From positions 113,932 to 177,931 of the forward strand of contig JANQJC010000100.1 in NCBI GenBank assembly GCA_028281825.1: a DNA stretch of 64,000 nt. Reading direction: 5' to 3'. The translations under genes and the position numbers were made by a program. Positions within the stretch are counted from its first letter, which is position 1, and every line of letters begins with the position of its first letter. This document shows, one piece after another, positions 29,709 to 38,120 of the stretch. The notes below the pieces were generated by a model. That model searched no databases. It saw only the letters and a program-made list of their open reading frames with translations, and had not been told where the DNA came from. This DNA comes from Flavobacteriales bacterium. GTDB lineage: Bacteria; Bacteroidota; Bacteroidia; JANQJC01.

Positions 29709-30112
29709 TAAGATATTCGAGTTACTTCCACTTTCATTTTACCCCAATTGTTTATGATATACCAAAATTCATTCTTATGGTCATTGGCAAAAAAATGGAG
29801 TTTGCCGGTTTTAGGGATGCTAAAATTTTCCCGTTTTAGTCCTATTCTAAAGTGATTTTGTTCATTTTCATCAATGGTACCGCACAACTCAAAAACCTTG
29901 GCCTCGCTAACTCTCCTTTTATGTTTAGGCACAAACGGATTTTTAAATCCCTCTGCATTTCTGGTGACTATTAGGTCTGTCCATTTTTGGTTTTCATCTG
30001 CAATAAAAGTGTAGACTTCGCCCTCCTGTACAGACAAAACAATATCAGGGTTGCCATAGTAGCATCTGGCTTTCAGGGTAATCTTTTTTTTCTCTCCAGA
30101 TGATAGGTGCAT
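29708..30112 (-). CDS. Small beta-sandwich protein, LecA (PA-IL)-like, partner of the protease fusion
   Basis: 134 residues, almost all predicted beta strands, no signal peptide. The second half (VFELCGTID...FRIG...TGKLHFFANDH...NNWGKMKVEV) follows the strand and motif order of the PA-IL galactose-lectin superfamily, including the ND...NN-G calcium/sugar-loop region. This is my pattern match and unverified. Its TAA stop shares an A with the ATG of the giant protease gene, so the two are translationally coupled and probably act together, perhaps as sensor or recruiter plus effector. An inverted-repeat cluster lies 47-80 bp upstream. Confidence 0.65.
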   Translation of the reverse strand: MHLSSGEKKKITLKARCYYGNPDIVLSVQEGEVYTFIADENQKWTDLIVTRNAEGFKNPFVPKHKRRVSEAKVFELCGTIDENEQNHFRIGLKRENFSIPKTGKLHFFANDHKNEFWYIINNWGKMKVEVTRIS

Positions 30113-30148
30113 ATGGGTATAGTTTGATTGGTTAGGGTGTTAAAGCTA

Positions 30149-30192
30149 GTTACTTAACTTACATGATGCAAGCATGTAACAAAAAAAGTTAC
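30149..30192. promoter_or_regulatory. Inverted-repeat cluster before the lectin-like/protease operon
   Basis: TTACATG at 30159-30165 and CATGTAA at 30173-30179 form a perfect inverted repeat. Overlapping it, GTAAC (30176-30180) and GTTAC (30188-30192) form a second one around seven A's, and a further GTTAC lies at 30149-30153. The cluster lies about 40-80 bp upstream of the first gene (start at 30112, minus strand), a typical operator position. Confidence 0.45.
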
Positions 30193-30280
30193 CTAAATTT
30201 AACAAATCGAAACAATATAGGAGGTTTGGTATCAATATTCAGCCAATACAGTTTCGAAGAATGCTAAACATCTACAAAAG

Positions 30281-30355
30281 TTTAATATCCTATCATAAGC
30301 ACGGGCTGATAGGCCTAGCCTGTCAGTTGCTTTCTTAAGCATTTCCTTGCCACTT
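30281..30355 (+). repeat. 75-bp exact copy of an internal yifB segment
   Basis: These 75 bp are identical, in the same orientation, to 38999-39073 inside yifB. Outside that stretch there is no similarity on either side. The copy abuts the decayed HTH gene. The two copies flank about 8.6 kb that includes the whole heme-uptake locus. Confidence 0.95.
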
Positions 30356-30704
30356 GAGGCTGAGATAGAAAGCTTACACAAACGGAGGTTGCTGAATTAC
30401 TTGGAGTAAATGAAATGAGCGTAAATGTTTGGGAGAAAAATAGAACTACTCCCACAGCGAAAACGGCTTCTAAGATTGTATCCTTCATAGATTATATTCC
30501 AAAAAAATGGAAAGAAGAGCCAATAAGTATACAACTATATTATGCCAGGTAGGTAAAGGGGGTTACCCATAGGCAACTGGCGAAGGAAATAAAGTTGATG
30601 CGACAACAATATTGGAATTTGAATTAGGAAGGAGAAAGCCATCTCCAAAAACATTAAAAAGAATTAGGAAGTTTATTGAGGAAGTATTTGGAAGTTCTAA
30701 TTAG
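30356..30704 (+). pseudogene. Decayed double-HTH (XRE/Cro-like) regulator
   Basis: Conceptual reading from 30364 gives RKLTQTEVAELLGVNEMSV and VWEKNRTTP, a clear HTH, and continues to a TAG at 30550. Beyond it, HRQLAKEI, a one-base frameshift near 30597, then VDATTILEFELGRRKPSP form a second HTH ending in a TAG at 30702. Intact proteins of this two-HTH type are common in bacteria. Here the N-terminus is missing and replaced at 30355 by the yifB-derived 75 bp. It could be the remains of a regulator of the neighbouring protease operon or of an unrelated mobile insertion. Confidence 0.65.
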
Positions 30705-30751
30705 GTATAACTTGCTAAAACTTTATTGACCGTTTCGTATGGAAAAAATTA

Positions 30752-31729
30752 TCAAAGCCTCTGGAACTCAAATTTAGGGCTTCCTTTTTGGCCTTGGGTA
30801 TCATAAAAGTCTACAAAGTGTAGCTTATAATAATAGCCGTCTGAGTCTTGGATGATGTAATTCATTTCTGGAAAGACCAGGTATGACCCAGTATCAAAAT
30901 CATAAAACTTCCAGTCATAGCCAATAGAGTTGATATTGCTTGAAAGCATCTTACCTTGAGCATACTCAAAAGTAATGTCCTCAAAAGCAATGCTACCATC
31001 CAAAATTGCTTTGGTATTGTGACGGTTAATCAAACACCCGGTAACTAGGTATGGGATAATAGGCTCTTCATCATAAAAGATATGGGTGTATTGGGTAAAC
31101 ACTATATCCCAGGTGTTTTTGGGCGGCTCTATTTCCAATATTTCACCACCATTATCAAAAGTTAGGAAGCTGAAGTTGTAAGCGCCGTCTTTTGGTATGG
31201 TTAAAGTTGTATCTAAAGTGCCATCTAGCTTGGCAAAACGAACGGTGTAGCTGCTCTCATCCACCGATTGAAATATCATTTTTCTGTAGCCCCTGTGTTG
31301 TCCAAGGGGATTGTAGCCCCTATCTATGATATATACTTCACCTTTATTTCTCCAATCACCAATGGCGGTACTATCCAGATTTCCTGAAGCTTCATCCCAG
31401 ATGTGGTTTTCAGTAATACCGTTAGTATCAGCCACAGCTACAAAATCAGTTTTTCCAGTAGGGTAGGCGTACATCAGCTTTGCAGTATTAAGCACCACAT
31501 GGTAGCCATCAACAGAAGTCTCAAAGCCTAAATCCCATTTCACTTTCAGGTTTTCTCCAACTACTGAATTGGTGGCCAAATCAAAATATATTTGCCATTT
31601 GTAGTCTGACTCCATGGCAACTGATGCGGTTAATACATCACCCGGATCGTGAGGAGCAATAGGTATTTCATCTCGCTCACATGAAGCTAACAATACTATC
31701 AATGATATGCCTAAAAACCACTTTTTCAT
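30752..31729 (-). CDS. HmuY-family heme-binding lipoprotein
   Basis: 325 residues with lipobox LLASC, so a surface or periplasmic lipoprotein. The rest is a beta-rich HmuY-like domain repeating motifs seen in the 36717-37955 gene: WDL(G/A)F, NTWDIVFTQYTHIF, GYDWKFYDF. HmuY proteins capture heme and pass it to the HmuR-type TonB receptor. Its ATG overlaps the receptor stop codon (ATGA), so it is the last gene of the locus. Confidence 0.8.
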   Translation of the reverse strand: MKKWFLGISLIVLLASCERDEIPIAPHDPGDVLTASVAMESDYKWQIYFDLATNSVVGENLKVKWDLGFETSVDGYHVVLNTAKLMYAYPTGKTDFVAVADTNGITENHIWDEASGNLDSTAIGDWRNKGEVYIIDRGYNPLGQHRGYRKMIFQSVDESSYTVRFAKLDGTLDTTLTIPKDGAYNFSFLTFDNGGEILEIEPPKNTWDIVFTQYTHIFYDEEPIIPYLVTGCLINRHNTKAILDGSIAFEDITFEYAQGKMLSSNINSIGYDWKFYDFDTGSYLVFPEMNYIIQDSDGYYYKLHFVDFYDTQGQKGSPKFEFQRL

Positions 31730-33990
31730 TTCGCACCAATATTAAATGCAAGGCTTGCAAAATAGGTTCTACCCATAGCTACGGGAACACTTCCGCTATT
31801 GCTGCTATGCACTCCACCTGCAGCTACTGCGTTCACATCCCTCACATTAAACAGGTTCTTGCTACCTACTCCTAGACTAATGCGTTTTTTCCAAAATAGT
31901 TTTGTGATAGTAAGGTCTGCCGTATGATAAGCGTCCATAAATGTTTGGCTCACATTATCTTCTGCATCAATAGTAAAGTTAGGCAGCTTGCCGGTGTACT
32001 TGTAAAACAGGGCCAGTGTCAGGTCCATTTTTTTTACCTCATACAACACACTACTTCTTATCTCAGGAGTAAAACTGAAAGTCTCCACATCTTCGGTCTC
32101 CGACAAGGTGTTGTACCTACCAATGTATGAGCCACCTAACGAAAATTTCAAGTGCTCAATAGCCACCTCACCAGAAAGGTTGGCGCCCGTAGTTTTAAAT
32201 TCTCCCAGATTGGTGTATGAAAACTCCGTCCCCACCGTTTGGGCAAGGGTTATCATGTTCTTAATATCGTTATAAAAACCGCTGGCTTCCACCTTATAAA
32301 CCTTACTTCTCTTAATTTTAGTGTAACTGTATGCAAGACTAAAATTATGAGAGTATTCAGCCTTTAAGTCTTGGTTGCCTTTGATGTTGTGATTGATATC
32401 CACAAAGTAGAAATAAAGCTCTTTTAATGAAGGGGCCCTAAATCCTCGGGCGTAAGAGAAACGGAAAGTTCCTGAAGCATTAACTTTTTTTACATTAGGC
32501 ACAAATTTCAAGTTCAAAGAGGGTATCAATGGCGAGGTATAGGCTGTATTATAGGCATATCGTAAGCCTGGCCTTATCGTAAGGCTCTTTACTGGCATAT
32601 ACTCTAAGCTGGCAAAAGCGGCATAGTCCTCGATGCGTTGAAAAGTATCTTCAATTCTCCTTCCGTAAGCAGTCTCAATGTTCACATCATAACCTACTTC
32701 GTAATTGAGCTTGGTTTCTTTCTTGCTGGTGCTATATGTGCCACGCGAGTTGAAGAGTGTAAACTTGCTGGTGTCTTGGTCACTAGGGTTTTCACTCAGT
32801 AGCTCTTGCAGCGTAGTCAGGTCTTTATAATAGGTGTTCTTAATGCGCTTGTAGTCATTATAAGCAGCAAGCACATTGATGTTTTTATCCTTAGCCACTT
32901 CGCCATTAAGATAGATGGCATTATCAATGCGCCAGGTGTTGTAATAATCATCAAAAGCAGTTTCGCCAAATGGTGCACGTGGCAAACCACGATTGGTTAT
33001 TTTCTCTTTAAAATAAGCACCCTTGTAATTCAAGGTAAGTTTATCAAAGCGATAGATATATTGGGCTTCACCAAAATATTGCTCTTTAGGCTTCCAGGAA
33101 TAAAACCTGTTGCTGTCAGCCAATTGTGGCTCAAAGTCGAAAAAGGAAAATTGTTCCCCATCTTTCCAGCCATCAAAAAAGTTTCTTCCACCTGATACCG
33201 CAAGCATGTTCTTACCCTTCTGTATGCCAACTCTTCCCGTTAAATTATAATTACCAATGCTCTCGTAGTAGCTGTTCACACCCACATCAACAGTCTTTTT
33301 CTGTTGCTTTTTGGTTATCAGGTTAATCGTTCCTGCCAAAGCATTAGTGCCATAGCTCACAGACATAGGGCCTTCAATAATCTCAATCCGCTCAATATTA
33401 TTCAGGTTGATTTGCGATAAATCGATATTGCCGTTTTGCCTGCCTATCATCGGCACTCCATCTACCAATATTTTCACATTTTCTCCTGATACACCCTGCA
33501 AACTCATGCTGGTTCCTAAAATGTTGTCCTGCGAAAGGCGGATGTTCATTTCATTGGTCAGCACATCACGCAAATTGATAGCGGCCATGCTTTCTATCTT
33601 TTTCTCGTCTATGATGCGAATTTTATGCACAGCCTTTTCAGGGCTGTTAGGCGCATACTGTCCTGTTACTACAACCTGGTTCAGGATTTGGCTTTCGGCT
33701 TTTATATAATAGGTTTTATCTGAATCGATATAGGTCGTATCCCTCAGTTTTTCATGTCCTACAAAAGATATTGTCACGGCCATCTGCTGCCTCATGGTCA
33801 AAGGCTCAATCTTGGCTTGACCATTATCATCGGTAAGCAACACTTGCTCTTTACCATTGCTATTCACTGGCTTTAATATGATGTGTGCGAAAGGTATAGG
33901 CGAACTATCATCTTTAGATAATACAGTAATGTTTTGGGCTTTTAATAAAAAACACCACCCCAGGAACATTATGGATAGCAGAAATCTCAT
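31726..33990 (-). CDS. TonB-dependent outer-membrane receptor, HmuR-like
   Basis: 754 residues. The signal peptide (to about residue 19) is followed by a CarboxypepD_reg-like domain (about 20-100), a plug domain (about 115-225, with IEIIEGPMSVSYGTNALAGTINLITKK) and a 22-strand-type barrel. NPSD- and FRAP-type loops (YARGFRAPSLKELY) match heme/siderophore receptors. Position between HmuY genes and Fur-like boxes points to heme or iron. It lies 4 bp from the upstream small Cys protein gene. Confidence 0.85.
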   Translation of the reverse strand: MRFLLSIMFLGWCFLLKAQNITVLSKDDSSPIPFAHIILKPVNSNGKEQVLLTDDNGQAKIEPLTMRQQMAVTISFVGHEKLRDTTYIDSDKTYYIKAESQILNQVVVTGQYAPNSPEKAVHKIRIIDEKKIESMAAINLRDVLTNEMNIRLSQDNILGTSMSLQGVSGENVKILVDGVPMIGRQNGNIDLSQINLNNIERIEIIEGPMSVSYGTNALAGTINLITKKQQKKTVDVGVNSYYESIGNYNLTGRVGIQKGKNMLAVSGGRNFFDGWKDGEQFSFFDFEPQLADSNRFYSWKPKEQYFGEAQYIYRFDKLTLNYKGAYFKEKITNRGLPRAPFGETAFDDYYNTWRIDNAIYLNGEVAKDKNINVLAAYNDYKRIKNTYYKDLTTLQELLSENPSDQDTSKFTLFNSRGTYSTSKKETKLNYEVGYDVNIETAYGRRIEDTFQRIEDYAAFASLEYMPVKSLTIRPGLRYAYNTAYTSPLIPSLNLKFVPNVKKVNASGTFRFSYARGFRAPSLKELYFYFVDINHNIKGNQDLKAEYSHNFSLAYSYTKIKRSKVYKVEASGFYNDIKNMITLAQTVGTEFSYTNLGEFKTTGANLSGEVAIEHLKFSLGGSYIGRYNTLSETEDVETFSFTPEIRSSVLYEVKKMDLTLALFYKYTGKLPNFTIDAEDNVSQTFMDAYHTADLTITKLFWKKRISLGVGSKNLFNVRDVNAVAAGGVHSSNSGSVPVAMGRTYFASLAFNIGAK

Positions 33991-33994
33991 TTCT

Positions 33995-34309
33995 TTATGA
34001 TAATACTCTCTTTACTTCAAGGCTTATGCTGGCCTGTTCCAGCATTTCCATTAAAATTTCAATCTCTTTGTAGCTAAATACCATGCTAATAGCGGGCACC
34101 TCTGTGCTTACATATAGGTCCTTTATCTCTGGGCTCTCTTTGCAGGCATAAGCAGTATAGTAATCCCTTATCGTTTCCCTAAACTCATCAAACTGCTTTT
34201 CATCCAATGTAATAGCCGTTGTACCAAAAGCCAGTTGAATGCTCTGGCACTTCTTGCAGCGTGCCACATATCCAAATTTATTGTGCTCTAGTATCTGGGT
34301 ATTACACAT
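33995..34309 (-). CDS. Small Bacteroidota Cys-motif protein
   Basis: 104 residues, no signal peptide. An N-terminal C-x-x-C (ARCKKCQSIQLAFG) is preceded by another Cys at residue 2, suggesting a metal or Fe-S/heme site. Small proteins like this accompany HmuY loci in Bacteroidota; it may belong to DUF6686, but I am unsure. It lies 2 bp after the FMN/Fe-S gene and 4 bp before the receptor. Confidence 0.65.
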   Translation of the reverse strand: MCNTQILEHNKFGYVARCKKCQSIQLAFGTTAITLDEKQFDEFRETIRDYYTAYACKESPEIKDLYVSTEVPAISMVFSYKEIEILMEMLEQASISLEVKRVLS

Positions 34310-34311
34310 AA

Positions 34312-35694
34312 CTATCTTCTTTTGGGTTTATAATTCACAACATCTGAGATAAAGTCAAGCACTGAACCCGTAGGACAAAGCAACCTACACCATATCATTG
34401 GATACCTAATCGTCATTAAAACGGTAGCCAGGCTCACAAACAACCAGGCTGATGCAAAATCAAGCCCAAACAAATCGGGGAAGAGTTCATAATTACTCCA
34501 GTTGCGTAAACCTATCAACACCCCAACTATCAATACCACTGTAATGGCACCTCTCGCTCTTTTTATCCATTTGTTGGATAATGGAAATTTTGCTGTAGCC
34601 TTTTTTGGCGTGATTTGCAGTATCAGCCTTTGCACGTTACCAAATGGACATACATACTTGCAATAGGTGTTCTTACCCCAAATAGCCCCCAGCAAGGTGA
34701 ATAACGCATACAAGCCCACCAGTGATGAAACCGATGTCCCAACAAACGGGTGTATAAACGAGATATAGGTAAACGAATTATTGAGAAAGAAGCCAATATA
34801 TAGCACAGACAATGCGCTCAGAATAATAATGGCTCTCTTGCTCTTTTTTATCCTTTTCAGGTACCCGTATAAAAATATTAAAAAGATAACACTAATGTGG
34901 AGTATCCACCACCAGGTTAATTTGGCCTCAACGCTAAAAGCATCAATGCTATCAAGGGTTGCAAAATTTGCTAAAGGCTCATCTGAGGAGAAACTTATTA
35001 AGGCTGTCGCTGTCTCGGCAATGGCTTCGGTAGTAAGGGTAGCCCCTGAAACGGCATCTACTTCATGTTCTCCTGATATTTTAATATCTTCGAATTGTGC
35101 ATAGAAGCCGGTGCGCTGTATCTTTTGTAGGTAACTTTCGGTTTCCTTCGAAGAAATGTGGTGTACAGAGCGAATAGTACCCCCTTCACTAACAAAAAGA
35201 CCAATATGCACCGGCCCGGCATACCCCCTTATGCCTTGCACAATTCCACGGCTTTCAATATAAAGCATGTTGCTACCATCGTTGGCGGCTACATAATACA
35301 TCTCAGACGTAGCTTTTAATTCCAGTTCAGCGTCTTTGCCTAAAAGTTCCCTGGCATGTGCCAGCACTTTTTCTGCCGCTTCTTCTGATTTTGAGAATGC
35401 TTCTTCGTCATTGCCCAGCATAGCGAAGTCATGCTCTTCTCCTTTTTTGTCTAGTATCAATCCATGGCCATAACCATGTGTCTCTTGGTCTTCAACCGTA
35501 CCATAGCCATCCTGGTTGATACTTTTCTCACCCACCATAATTGGTTTGGCGTATTCTGTTTCTTCGGTTTCCAGGTTAATTATTTCGAGTGTTTGCTGTA
35601 GCGGACCTTTTATCCAAAAGAACAGAAAGAAACTGGCTATGATGAGGGTAGCCAGTAACTTATATTTCTCGTTTCTAACAAACGTGCTTACCAT
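34312..35694 (-). CDS. FMN-binding and Fe-S membrane protein, NosR/NapH-like
   Basis: 460 residues. One N-terminal helix, then a periplasmic FMN-binding domain with the flavinylation motif DAVSGATLTTEAI (about 220-232, Thr acceptor). About five helices follow, carrying two CxxxCP clusters (CKYVCPFG, CRLLCPTG), as in NosR and NapH. It would pass electrons across the membrane to periplasmic partners. In this locus a role in reducing heme or iron is a plausible inference. Its stop codon lies 2 bp before the next gene. Confidence 0.78.
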   Translation of the reverse strand: MVSTFVRNEKYKLLATLIIASFFLFFWIKGPLQQTLEIINLETEETEYAKPIMVGEKSINQDGYGTVEDQETHGYGHGLILDKKGEEHDFAMLGNDEEAFSKSEEAAEKVLAHARELLGKDAELELKATSEMYYVAANDGSNMLYIESRGIVQGIRGYAGPVHIGLFVSEGGTIRSVHHISSKETESYLQKIQRTGFYAQFEDIKISGEHEVDAVSGATLTTEAIAETATALISFSSDEPLANFATLDSIDAFSVEAKLTWWWILHISVIFLIFLYGYLKRIKKSKRAIIILSALSVLYIGFFLNNSFTYISFIHPFVGTSVSSLVGLYALFTLLGAIWGKNTYCKYVCPFGNVQRLILQITPKKATAKFPLSNKWIKRARGAITVVLIVGVLIGLRNWSNYELFPDLFGLDFASAWLFVSLATVLMTIRYPMIWCRLLCPTGSVLDFISDVVNYKPKRR

Positions 35695-35708
35695 TTCTGA
35701 TGGCCAGT

Positions 35709-36617
35709 TTATAAAGTTTCAACTGTTTTATTGCTGATGTCTATCACCCATTGATTCAAGTTGTCATCAGGCAGAATAGCATCTTGTACATAAAGTACAT
35801 GTGATGAATTTTCTACTTCGTCGCATGCTTTTTGGATAATATCATTTTGGAAATACGGGTCGTTAGCAACCAATACAGGCACTACAACCACGTTATCTTC
35901 CAACTCGAATAATTTGGCAATACCATTTTTGGTTGGCTCAGTTGAATACCTTACCAAGTGGCCGCACCATGCATAAGCAATACTCTCATGACCTGTTTTT
36001 ACTTTGAGATACTTGCCAATCTCATCTACTAGCTCTTCCCATTGTTGGTTGTATTGCTCATCACCATAGGCTACCAGCAATACAGCTTCATTGTCAGCAT
36101 CCTTCGAAAGGGCAGTTACTCTCCTCTCTACGTTCTTCTTAAGAATAGTAGTATAATCCAACGGAGGAGTGATTGAAACTCTTGCCTTTGGGCGATAAAC
36201 CTCAATTTTTTCTTTTGCTAGCTGCTCCTGGATTTTTGGGTCGGAACTTAATCCAACAATCACGGGAATATCATGAGAGTAGTGTGAGCTCACGGTCAGG
36301 AAGATAGGTACAACTACCACTTCATCATAACCTTCCTCGTCAAATTCCTTCATTCTTGAAGCGATGGAAGGTTCGGTATATTCCATAAAAGCAGTACGAA
36401 CGTCACTAATCTTCTCATTCTTTAAGATGTCTTCCTCCACAGCTTTTTCAACATCCCAAAGCATATTTCTCCAAAGCTCTGAGTGTGAGCCGTGATTTAC
36501 TAATAGCACTCCTACTTTCTTTCCGGTTTCAGCTACCTCGTTCTTTGCTCCTTCCTGGCAAGCAGTGAAAATCAGCACTATTAATATTAGTGATAAAATT
36601 GAATGAATACGTTTCAT
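35709..36617 (-). CDS. CbiX/SirB-like chelatase lipoprotein
   Basis: 302 residues. The signal peptide ends in lipobox FTAC, so this chelatase-like protein is exported and lipid-anchored. The body has two chelatase half-domains: VGVLLVNHGSHS (metal-ligand His) and VVVVPIFLTVSSHYSHD, then VLLVAYGDEQYN and YAWCGHLVRYS in the second half. Cytosolic relatives insert Co or Fe into sirohydrochlorin. An extracytoplasmic version in a heme locus could instead remove iron from heme, but this is inference. Confidence 0.78.
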   Translation of the reverse strand: MKRIHSILSLILIVLIFTACQEGAKNEVAETGKKVGVLLVNHGSHSELWRNMLWDVEKAVEEDILKNEKISDVRTAFMEYTEPSIASRMKEFDEEGYDEVVVVPIFLTVSSHYSHDIPVIVGLSSDPKIQEQLAKEKIEVYRPKARVSITPPLDYTTILKKNVERRVTALSKDADNEAVLLVAYGDEQYNQQWEELVDEIGKYLKVKTGHESIAYAWCGHLVRYSTEPTKNGIAKLFELEDNVVVVPVLVANDPYFQNDIIQKACDEVENSSHVLYVQDAILPDDNLNQWVIDISNKTVETL

Positions 36618-36664
36618 TTATATGTAATTAGGGGGTTAATGAATACATTTTTATTTAGTGGCAT

Positions 36665-36699
36665 TGGGGCTACGAAACCTCTCAAGAAACGCAGCCCCA
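36665..36699 (-). promoter_or_regulatory. Intercistronic hairpin between HmuY-like and chelatase genes
   Basis: TGGGGCT (36665-36671) pairs with AGCCCCA (36693-36699), with an extra CG pair inside after one mismatch. It lies within the 99-bp gap, and no T-run follows on the minus strand. It may stabilise or partly terminate the transcript after the first, presumably abundant, HmuY-like cistron. Confidence 0.45.
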
Positions 36700-36716
36700 C
36701 CACTTGACAACCAAAC

Positions 36717-37955
36717 TTATTGTATGCTTATTTTTTCGCTCTTGCCCCAGTTGCTACCTTGTACCTGAAGAATGTAAAGCCCACTAGTAAGGGTTGGTAA
36801 GGTTAGTTGTTCAGTTCTGAAGCCAGTCTGGTTTAGTGCTTCAGAATATACCCTTTGCCCGCTGAGACTGTAAAGGGCTACTTCAACTTGCTCTTGAGTG
36901 TCCAATACTATATTCAATTGCTCACGGGCCGGGTTTGGATATACAGAGAAGAAAGAACCTTCTTGCTCACCGATACCAACACTTGAAACTTTTTCTTTTG
37001 TGAATTCAAAGTCACCGCTTGTGCTGCCACCAAAACCAGTAAATATGATTTTCCAGTAACTGCCAAGCAAGTCTTTCACAAAGTATACGGTTGAATCCTC
37101 AATATCAAATTGAAAGGTTTGCATGTTAAAGCTTTTCCAATCATAACCCAACTCATTAATCTCTGAATTAAACGTCCAGGTTTGATAATCGTTATAGCTA
37201 GTTGGATCATTTACTGGATGCACTTTAACAGCTTCAACGCTATCGTTGTGAAGAACGCCGGTTACAAGATAACCACCAAATCCAGGCAAAATAGAAGTGT
37301 ATTGAGTAAAAGTCAGGTCCCAAGAGTTATTAGCAGGTTCTCTGTCTAGGGCACTGTGGTTTTGTAATGAATAATAACCAAAGTTTTTACCTGAGTAATT
37401 AGCTTTCATCAGGTTATGACTCATATCCATATTATTATCTAAAGTGGCATGACGAAAGTAATAAGTGCCAGAAGCCAACCTTTCTATCCAAAACTTTTGG
37501 TATTGACCATTGCCTAGCTTTATAACATATACACTGTCACCCACTACATGATGAGTGATCATATCATAAGTGCCCCAACCTAAATCAAATGGGTCATTAG
37601 GGTTAGCGGTCATGTCAAAGGCGCCACCATTCCATGAAGTTTCAGAATTGTAAAGAGGCTCCCAACCATTAATACCTGTTGTATCTACACTTGCCCAATC
37701 AGCTGTATCACCGTTAGGATAAACCCATAGTTCTGTGCCTACAGATGGATTAATATGAATACTTGATCCTTGAGCAGAAACTTTAAAAGCCAAATCCCAA
37801 TTGCTTTTAGGCGAGGTGCCTTGCTCATCATTTTCTAAGCTGTACCATACCTGGTTAGCATAACCTGCTCCCAATGATACAACGTCATTTACAGATTGCC
37901 CTACTGCAACCGAAGTAGCAAATAAGGCGATGATTACTGGTATAAGTTTTTTCAT
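36717..37955 (-). CDS. HmuY-like protein with T9SS type A sorting domain
   Basis: 412 residues. The signal peptide (to about 19) is followed by an HmuY-like region with WDLAF, NNSWDLTFTQYTS, GYDWKSF and a final 75-residue T9SS tail (SVYPNPAREQLNI ... SGLYILQVQG). It would cross the outer membrane by type IX secretion, presumably to capture heme extracellularly. It is the first gene of the heme operon; a Fur-like palindrome lies 34 bp upstream. It shares motifs with the lipoprotein at 30752-31729. Confidence 0.82.
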   Translation of the reverse strand: MKKLIPVIIALFATSVAVGQSVNDVVSLGAGYANQVWYSLENDEQGTSPKSNWDLAFKVSAQGSSIHINPSVGTELWVYPNGDTADWASVDTTGINGWEPLYNSETSWNGGAFDMTANPNDPFDLGWGTYDMITHHVVGDSVYVIKLGNGQYQKFWIERLASGTYYFRHATLDNNMDMSHNLMKANYSGKNFGYYSLQNHSALDREPANNSWDLTFTQYTSILPGFGGYLVTGVLHNDSVEAVKVHPVNDPTSYNDYQTWTFNSEINELGYDWKSFNMQTFQFDIEDSTVYFVKDLLGSYWKIIFTGFGGSTSGDFEFTKEKVSSVGIGEQEGSFFSVYPNPAREQLNIVLDTQEQVEVALYSLSGQRVYSEALNQTGFRTEQLTLPTLTSGLYILQVQGSNWGKSEKISIQ

Positions 37956-37988
37956 GATTATTTATATGGTTTTTAGTTTATCATATAT

Positions 37989-38013
37989 CTTATTTAGACA
38001 TATTCTAAATAAG
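37989..38013. promoter_or_regulatory. Fur-box-like palindrome before the heme operon
   Basis: CTTATTTAGA and TCTAAATAAG form a perfect 10-bp inverted repeat around five bases. It lies 34 bp upstream of the T9SS HmuY-like gene. The same half-sites recur at 38771-38793. AT-rich TTATTTAGA..TCTAAATAA sites are typical of Fur-type iron regulation. Confidence 0.7.
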
Positions 38014-38120
38014 ACACCGCAAAAGTAGGTGAGGTACTAGCACTGCGCAATCCCGTGAAGTAGTCAAATTGATAATACCCTATAATAGGGATGTCGTGCC
38101 ATTATAGTGGTATAGGTAGT

